Origin: DASWRT01 sp036403035
GTDB taxonomy: Bacteria; Pseudomonadota; Alphaproteobacteria; ATCC43930; CGMCC-115725
Direction of reading: 5' to 3'
Assembly: GCA_036403035.1 (NCBI GenBank)
Contig: DASWRT010000399.1
Location: 1-28,891 of the forward strand
Length of the DNA stretch: 28,891 nt
The position numbers were made by a program, and so were the translations under genes. Shown here in pieces: positions 1 through 8,223 of this stretch. Each line of letters begins with the position of its first letter. Positions within the stretch are counted from its first letter, which is position 1. The notes beneath the pieces were generated by a model. That model did not search any database and had not been told where the DNA came from. It worked only from the letters and a program-made list of their open reading frames with translations.

Positions 1-778
1 CAAGGAGCGCTTTCGCAAGCTCGATCCGGCGGCGCAGCACGAAGCCGTGCGGACTTTCCCCGGTCGACCGCTTGAAGCCGCGGGCGAAGTGAAAGGTGCT
101 CAGGCCGGCGACCATCGCCAGGTCGCCGACCGCGAGGGGACGGTCGATGTTCGCTTCGACGAACTCGGCGACTCGCCGGAGCGCTGCCGGTGCGATCCCG
201 CCGCGGGCGGCGAGCGCCCGCCGAACGGCGCCGGTTTTGCCGCGCTCGGTGTAGCGCGACGCAAGATACGCGAGCAGCATCTGGCCAGCATGCGAGACGG
301 CCAGCCTGTCGGCGGGCTCGTTCCAGTCGAGCGGCAATACCGCGGCGCGGATGACGGTTTCGAGATACCGGTCGTGGAAGTAGGTCGCGTCACGCAGCGT
401 GACGGAGGCCGGATCGGCGTCCAGCGCCTCGACGGCGATGCGGTCGAAGGCGCGCCGCGGCACGTACAGGTGGAACATCCTGACCGGGCCGCTCACGTCC
501 CAGTCCGTGGTGACGCCCGACGGCATGACGCACAGGCTGCCGGTCCCGGCGCCGCCGATGACCGACGTGCCGCGCCGGCGACGGATCTCGTCGCCGCCTT
601 CGACGTAGAGGCTCAGCGTATGGTGTTCGGGCTCCGCGTACTCGGTGCGCGTGGTCTCGTTGCGCTCCCACAGGGCGGCGGCGATGCCGTCGCCGAAACG
701 CGCCGAAGCGCGCAGAGGCACGCCGGCGTTCCGGAGGCAGTCGTATACGGTGAAGCCGCGAAGGTCCGTCGAGCTCAT
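1..778 (-). CDS. AraC family transcriptional regulator (partial)
   Basis: This gene reads leftward from an ATG at 778 and runs off the left edge, so only 259 codons and no stop are visible. The C-terminal part contains the AraC/XylS DNA-binding domain: a first helix-turn-helix around DRPLAVGDLAMVAGLSTFHF, then ARGFKRSTGESPHGFVLRRR, the family linker and the start of the second helix-turn-helix. The N-terminal ~170 residues look like a cupin-type effector domain without an obvious ligand signature. It is divergent from the EamA exporter across a 185-bp gap, so it may control that gene. That is inference from position only. The ATG gives a natural N-terminus (MSSTDLRGFTVYD), but no strong Shine-Dalgarno sequence is obvious. 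Confidence 0.85.
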   Translation of the reverse strand, partial: MSSTDLRGFTVYDCLRNAGVPLRASARFGDGIAAALWERNETTRTEYAEPEHHTLSLYVEGGDEIRRRRGTSVIGGAGTGSLCVMPSGVTTDWDVSGPVRMFHLYVPRRAFDRIAVEALDADPASVTLRDATYFHDRYLETVIRAAVLPLDWNEPADRLAVSHAGQMLLAYLASRYTERGKTGAVRRALAARGGIAPAALRRVAEFVEANIDRPLAVGDLAMVAGLSTFHFARGFKRSTGESPHGFVLRRRIELAKALL

Positions 779-913
779 GGCCAGCCGATGCAGGGACGAC
801 CAGATCCGACAACACCACCGGCGAGGCCGGATCGCAAGCGGTTCGATGATGGTCCATCTACTTTGCGGCAAGATTCTGATAACGCGGCAACGGCGTGTCA
901 GACACAGTCGCAA

Positions 914-935
914 TGCGCCCGCTATATCGGGCGTA
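914..935. promoter_or_regulatory. Inverted repeat ahead of the EamA exporter gene
   Basis: The arms TGCGCCCG (914-921) and CGGGCGTA (928-935) are inverted repeats with one G-T mismatch, separated by the AT-rich CTATAT. The element lies about 30 bp upstream of the EamA start codon in the region divergent from the AraC-type gene. It is a plausible operator, but no protein can be assigned to it from sequence. Confidence 0.3.
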
Positions 936-963
936 ACGCTTATCTGCGAAGGGCTGATGCCGC

Positions 964-1875
964 ATGACGGCGCTTCTGTTCGCGGCGCTCGTCGCCGCCT
1001 GGGGAACCACGTGGTTCGCGATCAAGCTGCAGCTCGGACCGGTGCCGGCCGAGGTATCGATCTGCTACCGGTTCGCCGTCGCTGCCGCCGTGCTCTGGGC
1101 CGGGCTGTGGCTGACCGGCCGGCTCCGGCCGGTTCCGGCCGGGCGGCACGGCTGGATTGCCCTGATGGGCGTCACGCTGTTCGGCCTGAACTTCATCCTG
1201 CTCTATGCCGCGACGGGGTACGTCGCGAGCGGCATCGTCTCGGTGCTGTTCAGCATGGCGACCGTGTTCAACGCCTTCAATCAATGGCTTTTCCTGCGTC
1301 GCCGCCCGACCCCGCGTGCGCTCCTCGGCGCGGCGCTGGGCATTGCCGGGATCGCGCTCCTGTTCGGCGAGCAGCTCGCGCACTTCGAGGTGAACGGCGC
1401 CACGGCGGCCGGGATCGCGCTCGGGCTCGCCGGCACTTTCTCCTTCTCGCTCGGCAACCTTGTCTCGATGCGCGCGACCGCAGGCGGGCCGGACCTGCCG
1501 AACGCCGTCGCGCGCGGGATGACCTGGAGCGCGGCGTTCCTGGCGCTGTACGCTCTCGCGCGCGGCCGGACATTCGTGATCGACCTGTCGCCGAGCTATC
1601 TGCTGAGCCTCGCGTACCTCGCCGTACCGGGCTCGGTCGTCGGATTCCTCGCCTATCTGTCCCTGGTCAAGCGCGTCGGCGCCGATCGCGCGGCCTATGC
1701 GACCGTTCTGTTCCCGGTCGTCGCCCTCGCGGTCTCTACCGTCTTCGAGGGATATGTCTGGACGCCGTCGGCGGTTGCAGGGCTCCCGCTGGTCCTGCTC
1801 GGCAACGTCGTGATCTTCGCACGGCTGCCGTCCGGCGTGCTCTTCAGACGCCGCACCGGATTGTCCGTCGGTTGA
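964..1875 (+). CDS. EamA/DMT family transporter
   Basis: A 303-residue integral membrane protein of the drug/metabolite transporter superfamily, probably exporting an amino acid, nucleoside or related metabolite across the inner membrane. About ten hydrophobic segments are visible, arranged as two EamA repeats. The first opens with AALVAAWGTTWFAIK, the signature start of family members, and the second opens near GTFSFSLGNLVSMRA. The length matches the family norm of about 300 residues. The ATG at 964 follows a purine-rich GAAGGG about 10 nt upstream. An ATG seven bases upstream (957) is out of frame with it. The substrate is unknown. The divergent AraC-type gene suggests inducible expression. 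Confidence 0.85.
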   Translation: MTALLFAALVAAWGTTWFAIKLQLGPVPAEVSICYRFAVAAAVLWAGLWLTGRLRPVPAGRHGWIALMGVTLFGLNFILLYAATGYVASGIVSVLFSMATVFNAFNQWLFLRRRPTPRALLGAALGIAGIALLFGEQLAHFEVNGATAAGIALGLAGTFSFSLGNLVSMRATAGGPDLPNAVARGMTWSAAFLALYALARGRTFVIDLSPSYLLSLAYLAVPGSVVGFLAYLSLVKRVGADRAAYATVLFPVVALAVSTVFEGYVWTPSAVAGLPLVLLGNVVIFARLPSGVLFRRRTGLSVG

Positions 1876-1881
1876 GTGATC

Positions 1882-3054
1882 TTACGGCCAAGCCGTCCTG
1901 ATCGCCGCGGGGCCGGCGCCGATCGTGAGCGGCTTGCCTGCGGAGAGCTTGTCCCGTTCCCAGCGGAACACGGCGATCGTCCGCTCGACCATGTTCTCGA
2001 CAAGGATGGTGCGGCCGTCCTTCGCGAAGGCGATCCCTTGCGACCACTGGCCGATCGGCGCTTCCGCGAGCTTCCGCAGGTGTTTTCCCTCCACCGCGAA
2101 AAGCAGGAGGCGGCCCTGGTTGGCGTAGAACGGCGAACTGTGCGCCTTGGTCGTGCCGTTCTGGATGCCGATCGCCAGGATCTTCCCATCGGGGGAGAAT
2201 TTCAGCCCTTCGGGGCTGCTGCCGACGCTGACGGTTTCGACGGTCCGGAACGGCGATACGGACAGGTCGATGAGGCTCACCGTATCCGTGTCGCCGTCGC
2301 CGCGTCCCATGTTGGAGACCGCCGCGATGCGGCCGTCGCGCGTCACGTCGAGGGTGTAGGGACGCACGCCGGTCGTCACCGGGCGCGGATCGATCTCGAT
2401 CCGGGTGCCGTCGACGTGCAGCACGCTGATCATGCTGTCGCCGTCACGGCTCAGGAGCGCTGATTTGCCGTCGCGCGTGAACGCCACGCCGCTCGGACCC
2501 GCCTTCGCGTTCCCGAGATCGAGCTTGCCCGCGGCGTCGAGATGCCCGTCCTTCATCGTGAAGACGGAGACCGTCCCTTCGGTGCGGTTCGCGACGAGGA
2601 CAAGGCCGCCGTCCGGCGAGATCGCGACACCGGCGGCGCCCGCTCCGGCCGTGACCTGCTGCACGATCTTCGGCGGCGAACTCTTGAGGTCGATGAGCGA
2701 GAGCCGGTCGTCTGGGACGATCTTGCCGGCATCCTGCGGATCGAGCTTGGTCGAGGAGGCGACGAGGGCGTAGCGCTCGTCACGGGTAACCGCGACGGCG
2801 CTGGGCGGACCGACGACGCTCGCCGGGGCGTCGATCCGCGGTCCGAGTTTCGGTGGATAATGTCCGAGGTCGATGATCGTCATGCTGTCCGGCGGCGGAT
2901 CCTTGGCCGCCACCTGATTGCCGTCCTGCAACACGGTGTGGGCGTCGTTCGCCGAGACGGCGATGTCGGCCGATGCAGGCGTCGTCGTCAGCAGCAGAAC
3001 CGAGACGAGCGCGCCGAGCATCGTCCCCAACTCCGGTACCGGACAGCGCGTCAT
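1882..3054 (-). CDS. Secreted YncE-like beta-propeller protein
   Basis: A 390-residue protein with a cleavable signal peptide (hydrophobic stretch LGALVSVLLLTTTPASA, cleavage expected near residue 29), so probably periplasmic. The remainder consists of repeated blades of the lactonase/YVTN (YncE) beta-propeller type, each with a V-S-D/P-DGK-like element: VTRDERYALVAS, ISPDGGLVLVANR, FTRDGKSALLS, VTRDGRIAAVSN, FSPDGKILAIG and FAKDGRTILVEN. This is consistent with a seven-bladed propeller. The ATG at 3054 has a good Shine-Dalgarno sequence (GGGAGGGA) about 8 nt upstream. The gene is convergent with the EamA gene (6-bp gap) and divergent from the rhomboid gene. No catalytic residues can be assigned. 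A scaffold or binding role is as likely as an enzymatic one. Confidence 0.85.
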   Translation of the reverse strand: MTRCPVPELGTMLGALVSVLLLTTTPASADIAVSANDAHTVLQDGNQVAAKDPPPDSMTIIDLGHYPPKLGPRIDAPASVVGPPSAVAVTRDERYALVASSTKLDPQDAGKIVPDDRLSLIDLKSSPPKIVQQVTAGAGAAGVAISPDGGLVLVANRTEGTVSVFTMKDGHLDAAGKLDLGNAKAGPSGVAFTRDGKSALLSRDGDSMISVLHVDGTRIEIDPRPVTTGVRPYTLDVTRDGRIAAVSNMGRGDGDTDTVSLIDLSVSPFRTVETVSVGSSPEGLKFSPDGKILAIGIQNGTTKAHSSPFYANQGRLLLFAVEGKHLRKLAEAPIGQWSQGIAFAKDGRTILVENMVERTIAVFRWERDKLSAGKPLTIGAGPAAIRTAWP

Positions 3055-3189
3055 GATTGTTCCCTCCCGATGTTATTCGAACAAGAAGGTACGACGCGTT
3101 CGGCCGCGGCAGGAAGAGGTTGTCGGGCGGTCGCGATGCAAGCAGCCCGATTCCCGGCGGCAGCGTTCCGGCCATGGCCGGCGATCCTC

Positions 3190-3237
3190 CGGCAGCCTCG
3201 CCTTGCCGAAGGCTGCCGATTGCGCCTAAACAGGCGC
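3190..3237. repeat. Two adjacent inverted repeats in the divergent intergenic region
   Basis: The 229-bp gap between the divergent YncE-like and rhomboid genes holds a perfect 9-bp inverted repeat (CGGCAGCCT at 3190-3198, AGGCTGCCG at 3210-3218). A smaller one follows (GCGCC ... GGCGC, 3223-3237). Neither is followed by a T-tract, so they are not intrinsic terminators. They may be regulatory or simply local structure. Confidence 0.35.
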
Positions 3238-3283
3238 TCCGCGTCGCACGCACGCACCGTTACTCCTTGGTCCGCCGACCTTC

Positions 3284-3979
3284 ATGAGTGTTCCCGCACA
3301 TAAGCTGGGCTGGCAGCCGACGCCGCCGTCGCCGCGGCAGCCCATCTTCAACGTGCCGCCGATGACCAAGGCGCTGGTCGCGGCGAACGTCATCGTCCAC
3401 GTCGTCCAGTCGGCGCTGCCGCCGCGGCTTGAGGAGGCGGTGCTCCTCGCTTTCGCCTTCTTCCCGGTGCGCTACACGGTGCCGGGCCTGTTCGGGTGGG
3501 AGGCGATCGTCTCGCCGCTGACCTACCAGTTCATGCACGGCAACTGGACGCATCTCGGCGTCAACATGCTCGGGCTGCTCGCCTTCGGCGCCGGCGTCGA
3601 ACGGTGGATCGGCCCATGGCGGATGCTCGCCCTGGCGCTGCTCTGCGGCGTCATCAGCGCGGCCGCCCATCTCGCCGTCTACCCCTATTCCGGCGATCCG
3701 GTGGTCGGCGCGTCCGGCGCGATCAGCGGGCTGTTCGGCGCGATCCTGCGGGCCGGCTTCGACCGGCGGTCGCCGGGCGCGCTGCGGCGGCTCCTGCTGC
3801 TCGTCGGGCTGTGGCTCGTCATCAACGTCGTGACCGCTCAGACCGGGATGCCGGGCGCCGCCCCCGGACAGGTCGCCTGGGCTGCCCATGCCGGCGGCTT
3901 CATCGCGGGGCTGATCCTCTTCCCGCTGTTCCGGCTCCGGCTCCGGCTGCCGGGTTGGCGCGCGCACACGAAGTTGTGA
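3284..3979 (+). CDS. Rhomboid family intramembrane serine protease
   Basis: A 231-residue polytopic inner-membrane protease that cleaves substrates within the bilayer. The catalytic pair is visible: Ser144 in GASGAISG (the GxSG motif) and His202 in AAHAGGFIAG. The upstream HGxxxHxxxNM element (His85, His90, Asn94), which lines the oxyanion region in rhomboids, is intact. About six hydrophobic segments are present, the normal core. The hydrophilic N-terminus (~27 residues) carries no recognisable extra domain. The ATG at 3284 is the only start that leaves the first membrane segment and the preceding Pro-rich tail intact. The substrate is unknown. The radical SAM gene follows 69 bp downstream on the same strand and may share its transcript. 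Confidence 0.92.
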   Translation: MSVPAHKLGWQPTPPSPRQPIFNVPPMTKALVAANVIVHVVQSALPPRLEEAVLLAFAFFPVRYTVPGLFGWEAIVSPLTYQFMHGNWTHLGVNMLGLLAFGAGVERWIGPWRMLALALLCGVISAAAHLAVYPYSGDPVVGASGAISGLFGAILRAGFDRRSPGALRRLLLLVGLWLVINVVTAQTGMPGAAPGQVAWAAHAGGFIAGLILFPLFRLRLRLPGWRAHTKL

Positions 3980-4048
3980 GAAGGCCTCAAGGCAGACTTC
4001 TACTAGACTCCTGGACTTGCTCGATCATCGAAATATTCCGGATTGCGT

Positions 4049-5005
4049 ATGACACAGCCTGCCGTCGATCGGCCGAACCTTCTCGACCCGAGCAAGTTCC
4101 GCGACCCTTACGTTACCGCCAAGGGCGACCGGCGGGCGTGGGTGTCGCTCACGTCGCTCGACACGCTGTGGTTCAACACGGGCACGCTCTGCAATCTGAC
4201 GTGCCAGAACTGTTACATCGAATCATCGCCGAAGAACGACCGGCTCGTCTATCTCGCCGCCGCCGAGGTGGCGGCCTATCTCGACGAGATCGAGCGCGAC
4301 CGGCTCGGCACGTCGCTGATCGGCTTCACCGGCGGCGAGCCGTTCATGAACCCGGACCTGCCGGCGATGCTGGAGGACGTGCTGTCGCGCGGGCTTCAGG
4401 CGCTGGTGCTCACCAACGCGATGAAGCCGATGCACAAGGTCAAGGACCGGCTGCTCGGCCTGCGGCGCTTCGGCGACCGGCTGACCATCCGGGTCTCGGT
4501 CGACCATTATTCGCGCGACGTGCACCAGCTGGAGCGCGGGCCGCGGAGCTGGCAGCCGACGCTCGACGGGCTGAAGTGGCTGGCGTCGCATGGCTTCTCG
4601 GTCAACATCGCAGGGCGCCTGCTCTCCGGCGAGGGCGAGGCGCAGGTCCGCGCCGGCTATGCCCGGCTCTTCGCCGAGCACGGCATCCCCGTCGACGCGC
4701 AGGATCCCGTCGCGCTGACGGTCTTTCCGGAGATGGACGAACGGGTCGACGTGCCGGAGATCACCGAGGCGTGCTGGGGTATCCTCCACAAATCGCCGGA
4801 CTCGGTGATGTGCGCCAGTTCCCGCATGGTGGTGAAACGCAAGGGAGCGGAGCGGCCGGCGGTGGTCGCCTGCACGCTGCTGCCCTACGATCCGCAGTTC
4901 GAGCTGGGCGGCACGCTTGCGGCGGCGAGCGGCGCAGTGCCGTTGAACCACCCGCATTGCGCCAAGTTCTGCGTCCTCGGCGGCGCGGCGTGCAGCCGCG
5001 GCTGA
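4049..5005 (+). CDS. Radical SAM protein of unknown substrate
   Basis: A 318-residue enzyme with the radical SAM [4Fe-4S] motif CNLTCQNC (Cys48, Cys52, Cys55) and the SAM-binding GGEP motif in FTGGEPFMNPD (residues 95-98). It belongs to the broad MoaA/NifB/PqqE-like group. The C-terminus carries a further Cys cluster, HCAKFCVLGGAAC (Cys304, Cys308, Cys315), and there are other Cys residues in the last third. An auxiliary iron-sulfur cluster or metal site is therefore plausible, although the spacing is not a canonical SPASM domain. I chose the ATG at 4049 over an in-frame TTG two codons earlier. No peptide precursor or RiPP-like gene is adjacent. The neighbours (rhomboid, tRNA-modification enzyme) do not reveal the substrate. 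Confidence 0.85.
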   Translation: MTQPAVDRPNLLDPSKFRDPYVTAKGDRRAWVSLTSLDTLWFNTGTLCNLTCQNCYIESSPKNDRLVYLAAAEVAAYLDEIERDRLGTSLIGFTGGEPFMNPDLPAMLEDVLSRGLQALVLTNAMKPMHKVKDRLLGLRRFGDRLTIRVSVDHYSRDVHQLERGPRSWQPTLDGLKWLASHGFSVNIAGRLLSGEGEAQVRAGYARLFAEHGIPVDAQDPVALTVFPEMDERVDVPEITEACWGILHKSPDSVMCASSRMVVKRKGAERPAVVACTLLPYDPQFELGGTLAAASGAVPLNHPHCAKFCVLGGAACSRG

Positions 5006-5160
5006 CGGCGCGTCGTCAGCCCTGAGATCGGCGGCAGGGCAGGTTGTCCTGCCGGCCGCATAGGGCTATAGCAGAACGTTCACGTAAGCAGGGCGCGGCG
5101 GCGTCTCCGCTCGGCCTGTGCCGGTGGAGTCCGCCAGCGACAGGTGGCGTTCGACTAGGC

Positions 5161-5406
5161 ATGCTGGACGAAGATCTCTGGAAGCTCGCTCATCAGCTCG
5201 TCGCCAAGCATGGCGTCCGGGCGACCTCATTCGCGAACCATCAGGCGCTGAAAGCCGAGCATGATGGGGCGAAGGACCTGTCCGACGCTTGGCGGGCGAT
5301 CGCGGCGGCCACCGTCGAGATCCTGCGCAGCGAGCCGAGCGACGAGGAAATCGCTCATTCGTCGTCCTCCGGGGCGGGCGGCGAAGATGAGGAGACGCCG
5401 CGCTGA
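5161..5406 (+). CDS. Small conserved-type protein (81 aa), function unknown
   Basis: A short, probably cytoplasmic helical protein. It starts MLDEDLWKLAHQLVAKHG, has an amphipathic core up to about residue 60, and ends in an acidic, Ser/Gly-rich tail. The N-terminal pattern resembles small alphaproteobacterial proteins of the DUF6961 type, but I am not sure of that assignment. I chose the ATG at 5161 because longer in-frame starts add only low-complexity sequence. Its stop (TGA, 5404-5406) overlaps the proposed CTG start of the DTW-domain gene by 3 bp, and a good Shine-Dalgarno sequence for that gene lies inside it. The two are probably translationally coupled. Confidence 0.6.
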   Translation: MLDEDLWKLAHQLVAKHGVRATSFANHQALKAEHDGAKDLSDAWRAIAAATVEILRSEPSDEEIAHSSSSGAGGEDEETPR

Positions 5407-6182
5407 GCGACGATAACGACGCGGCGGCCGGCATCGCCGGTGACGCAACGGCGGCAGCTGCGGCAACCGCCTGCCCATCCTGCGGCAAGCCTGCCGCGCT
5501 CTGCGTCTGCTCGGCGCTTCGTCCGGTCGAGAACCGGATCCGCCTGCTGATCCTCCAGCATCCGCAGGAGCAGGACCGCGAACTCGGGACGGCCGGACTC
5601 GCGGTGCGTCAGTTCCACAACGCGCGGCTCCGCGTCGGCCTGTCCTGGCCGAATCTGTCCGCAGCGCTCGGCCGCGACGCCGACGCGAGGCGCTGGGGCG
5701 TGCTCTATCTCGGCTCCGTCCAGCCCGGCGGCGTGGCGGCGTCGGCCGGCCGCCGTGCCGTCATCGCGGTCGACCGCAAGGGCGCGCCGCTTCCCGACCA
5801 GGACATGGCGCTCGCCGGGCTCGACGGCCTGATTCTGCTCGACGGCAGCTGGAGCCAGGCGAAGGCCCTGTGGTGGCGCAACCCTTGGCTGCTGAAGTCG
5901 CGCCGGCTGGTGCTCGATCCGCGGTTGCGCTCCGCCTACGGCCGCTATCGCCGCGAGCCGCGGCCGGACGCCGTGTCGACGCTGGAGGCGGCCGGGCTGG
6001 CGCTCGCCGACCTGGAGAGGCGACCGGAACTCGCCGAGGCGGCAGTCGGCGTGCTGCGCCTCCTGGTGCAGAACTATGCGGCGGCCGGGGAGTCCGGATC
6101 GCCGGACTCCGCCATGCCGTCTACCGCCGCCGCCGCTCCCCGCCGATCCGGGCTGAAACGCCCCCGGCAGCGACGGCGGTAG
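5403..6182 (+). CDS. DTW-domain tRNA-uridine aminocarboxypropyltransferase, CTG start
   Basis: A 259-residue cytoplasmic enzyme of the DTW/TapT family, which transfers the 3-amino-3-carboxypropyl group of SAM to a uridine of tRNA (acp3U). The N-terminal zinc-type element CPSCGKPAALCVC (Cys24, Cys27, Cys34, Cys36), the following RLLILQHPQEQ block and the DTW motif in the form DGSW (147-150) are all present. No ATG, GTG or TTG exists in this frame between the upstream stop codon (TGA 5388-5390) and a GTG at 5604, which lies after the Cys element. The CTG at 5403 sits 8 nt after a GAGGAG Shine-Dalgarno sequence and overlaps the preceding stop as CTGA. I therefore take CTG as the start. The basic Arg/Pro-rich C-terminal tail may bind tRNA. 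The gene is convergent with cysA (18-bp gap). Confidence 0.85.
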   Translation: MSDDNDAAAGIAGDATAAAAATACPSCGKPAALCVCSALRPVENRIRLLILQHPQEQDRELGTAGLAVRQFHNARLRVGLSWPNLSAALGRDADARRWGVLYLGSVQPGGVAASAGRRAVIAVDRKGAPLPDQDMALAGLDGLILLDGSWSQAKALWWRNPWLLKSRRLVLDPRLRSAYGRYRREPRPDAVSTLEAAGLALADLERRPELAEAAVGVLRLLVQNYAAAGESGSPDSAMPSTAAAAPRRSGLKRPRQRRR

Positions 6183-6200
6183 GGCGCCGCCCTCCGTCCT

Positions 6201-7343
6201 TCAGGCGACGACCCGCCGCGCCTGGGGAGCGGCCCGCACCGGTCCCGCCTCGGTCACCGGCACTGCGGCGGTTCCGGGAAAGATGTTGACGTGGCGCAAC
6301 AGCAGCGCGACGCGGTCGCCCGGCCGGAGTTCCGTATACTCCGCCGCGTCGCGCGGCAGGTCGGCTTCGACGGTCGCGCCGCCGGGCATCTCCACCGTGA
6401 CGCGGCAGCGGGCGCCGCGAATCCCGAGCCACCGCACGGTCGCGGTGCCGCGCCCGCCTTCGATGCGAGCGACGGTGATGTCGTGCGGGCGGGCAAAGAC
6501 AACCACCGGTCCGTCCGGCAACGCGCACGTGGTCCTCGCTGCCGCCTCCGGTGAAATCGTCACGCCGTCAAACCCGGCTGGCCAGATCAGGCGCCCGCCT
6601 GAAGCCGTGCAGGCAAACCGGTTCGCCGCCCCGAGGAAGGTCATCACGTCAGGCGAAACCGGCGAATCGTACAGTTCGACCGGGGGCGCCACCTGGGCGA
6701 CGCGCCCCTGCTGGAACACCGCGACGCGGTCGGCGATCTCCAACGCCTCCTCCTGGTCGTGCGTCACGAAGATGGTTGTCAGCCCGATCCGGTCGTGCAG
6801 CTCGCGCAGCCACCCGCGCAACTCGGTGCGGACCTGCGCGTCCAGGGCGCCGAACGGCTCGTCGAGCAGGAGCACCTTCGGGTCGACGGCGAGGGCGCGG
6901 GCGAGCGCCACGCGCTGCCGCTGTCCGCCTGAGAGTTGCGAGGGGAACCGCCGGCCGAGCCCTTCGAGCCGGACGAGGCCGAGCAATTCCTCGACCCGCG
7001 CCGCGATCTCCGCCCGCGACGGGCGCTCGGCCCGCGGCCGGACGCGCAGGCCGAACGCCACGTTCTCGAACACCGTCATGTGCCGGAAAAGCGCGTAGTG
7101 CTGGAAGACGTAGCCGATATGGCGGTCGCGCGGCGTCAGGCTGCCGGCATCCTGCCCGTCGATGCGCAGCGTGCCGCCGGCCGCGGCCTCAAGCCCGGCA
7201 ATGACCCGCAGCAGCGTCGTCTTGCCGGACCCCGAGGGGCCGAGCAGGGCGAAGAACTCGCCGGCACCGATCGTCAGCGTCACGTCGTCGAGAACGAGGG
7301 CGCCGTTGTAGTGCTTGTGAAGGCCGATGATTTCTATCGTCAT
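6201..7343 (-). CDS. cysA: Sulfate/thiosulfate ABC transporter ATPase CysA
   Basis: The 380-residue ATP-binding subunit that powers sulfate/thiosulfate import. Walker A is GPSGSGKTT (35-43), the ABC signature LSGGQ is at 137-141, Walker B is VLLLDEP (Asp161, Glu162) and the switch His is in FVTHDQEEAL (His195). The C-terminal ~130 residues form the TOBE/MOP-like regulatory region usual in CysA. The ATG at 7343 follows the cysW stop with a 1-nt gap and gives MTIEIIGLHKHY. A longer in-frame start would lie inside cysW and add unrelated Arg/Ser-rich sequence. It is the last gene of the cysI-cysA transcription unit and ends 18 bp from the convergent DTW-domain gene. No intrinsic terminator with a T-tract is visible there. 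Confidence 0.95.
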   Translation of the reverse strand: MTIEIIGLHKHYNGALVLDDVTLTIGAGEFFALLGPSGSGKTTLLRVIAGLEAAAGGTLRIDGQDAGSLTPRDRHIGYVFQHYALFRHMTVFENVAFGLRVRPRAERPSRAEIAARVEELLGLVRLEGLGRRFPSQLSGGQRQRVALARALAVDPKVLLLDEPFGALDAQVRTELRGWLRELHDRIGLTTIFVTHDQEEALEIADRVAVFQQGRVAQVAPPVELYDSPVSPDVMTFLGAANRFACTASGGRLIWPAGFDGVTISPEAAARTTCALPDGPVVVFARPHDITVARIEGGRGTATVRWLGIRGARCRVTVEMPGGATVEADLPRDAAEYTELRPGDRVALLLRHVNIFPGTAAVPVTEAGPVRAAPQARRVVA

Positions 7344-7344
7344 G

Positions 7345-8223
7345 TCAGTGCAGCCGCTTTTGTGCGCCCAGCTCTCCGGCGAAGCGCCATTCGAGGAGCG
7401 TCTTGGCGGCGAGCGTGAGCACCGCGAGCATCGCGAGCAGGGAGGCGACGCCGAACGCTGCCGGCGCATTGTACTCGTTGTAGAGGATCTCGATCTGGAG
7501 CGGCATGGTGTTCGTCAACCCCCTGATGTGCCCGGACACCACCGAGACGGCGCCGAATTCTCCCATGGCGCGGGCGTTGCACAAGAGCACTCCGTAGAGC
7601 AACGCCCATTTCACGTTCGGCAGCGTCACCCGCCGGAAAATTTGCCAGCCGGTCGCGCCGAGGATCAGCGCGCTCTCCTCCTCGGTCCGCCCCTGCTGCT
7701 GCATCAGCGGGATGAGCTGCCGCGCGACGAACGGCAGCGTCACGAACACCGTCGCCAGCACGAGTCCCGGCGCCGCGAAGATGATCTTGATCCCGTGCGC
7801 TGCAAGAAACGGGCCGAACCAGCCCTGAAGCCCGAACAGCAGGACGTAGATCATACCCGAGATCACCGGCGACACCGAGAAGGGCAGGTCGATCAGGCTG
7901 AGCAGGATGCTCTTGCCGCGGAACTCGAACTTGGTGATGCACCATGCCGCGCACAGTCCGAAGGCCGCGTTGAGCGGCACGGCGATCGCCGCGACCAGCA
8001 GCGTCAGGCGGATCGCCGCGATCGTGTCCGGCGTGCCGAGTGCCGCAACGTAGTCGGCGATGCCGCGATCGAGCGCCTGGACGAAGACGAAGACGAGCGG
8101 CAGGAGGAGGAACACGCCCAGCGCAGCCAGCATCGCGCCGATCAGCAGCCATCGCCCGGCCGTGCCGGCGAAGCCCGTCCGCGTCGCGCCGCGCTGCTGC
8201 CGCTGCTGTTCAGCCGTCGCCAT
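7345..8223 (-). CDS. cysW: Sulfate ABC transporter permease CysW
   Basis: A 292-residue inner-membrane permease with about six membrane segments and the binding-protein-dependent transport signature EESALILGATGWQIFRRVTLP (one Gly/Ala loop that contacts the ATPase). The CysW-type ending YNEYNAPAAFGVASLLAML distinguishes it from CysT. It overlaps the end of cysT by 14 bp and is followed after 1 nt by cysA, so the three are translationally coupled. It forms the heteromeric channel with CysT. Confidence 0.94.
   Translation of the reverse strand: MATAEQQRQQRGATRTGFAGTAGRWLLIGAMLAALGVFLLLPLVFVFVQALDRGIADYVAALGTPDTIAAIRLTLLVAAIAVPLNAAFGLCAAWCITKFEFRGKSILLSLIDLPFSVSPVISGMIYVLLFGLQGWFGPFLAAHGIKIIFAAPGLVLATVFVTLPFVARQLIPLMQQQGRTEEESALILGATGWQIFRRVTLPNVKWALLYGVLLCNARAMGEFGAVSVVSGHIRGLTNTMPLQIEILYNEYNAPAAFGVASLLAMLAVLTLAAKTLLEWRFAGELGAQKRLH

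Noticed and set aside
4001..4021. Short inverted repeat before the radical SAM gene as a terminator
   Set aside because: GAAG...CTTC arms are short and there is no T-tract, so a terminator call is not supported.
3496..5025. 509-codon plus-strand ORF spanning the rhomboid and radical SAM genes
   Set aside because: Frame-shifted shadow of two clear genes with all motifs in their own frames.
6201..7469. cysA with a 42-residue N-terminal extension
   Set aside because: The extension overlaps cysW in another frame and is Arg/Ser-rich shadow sequence. The ATG at 7343 gives the normal CysA start.
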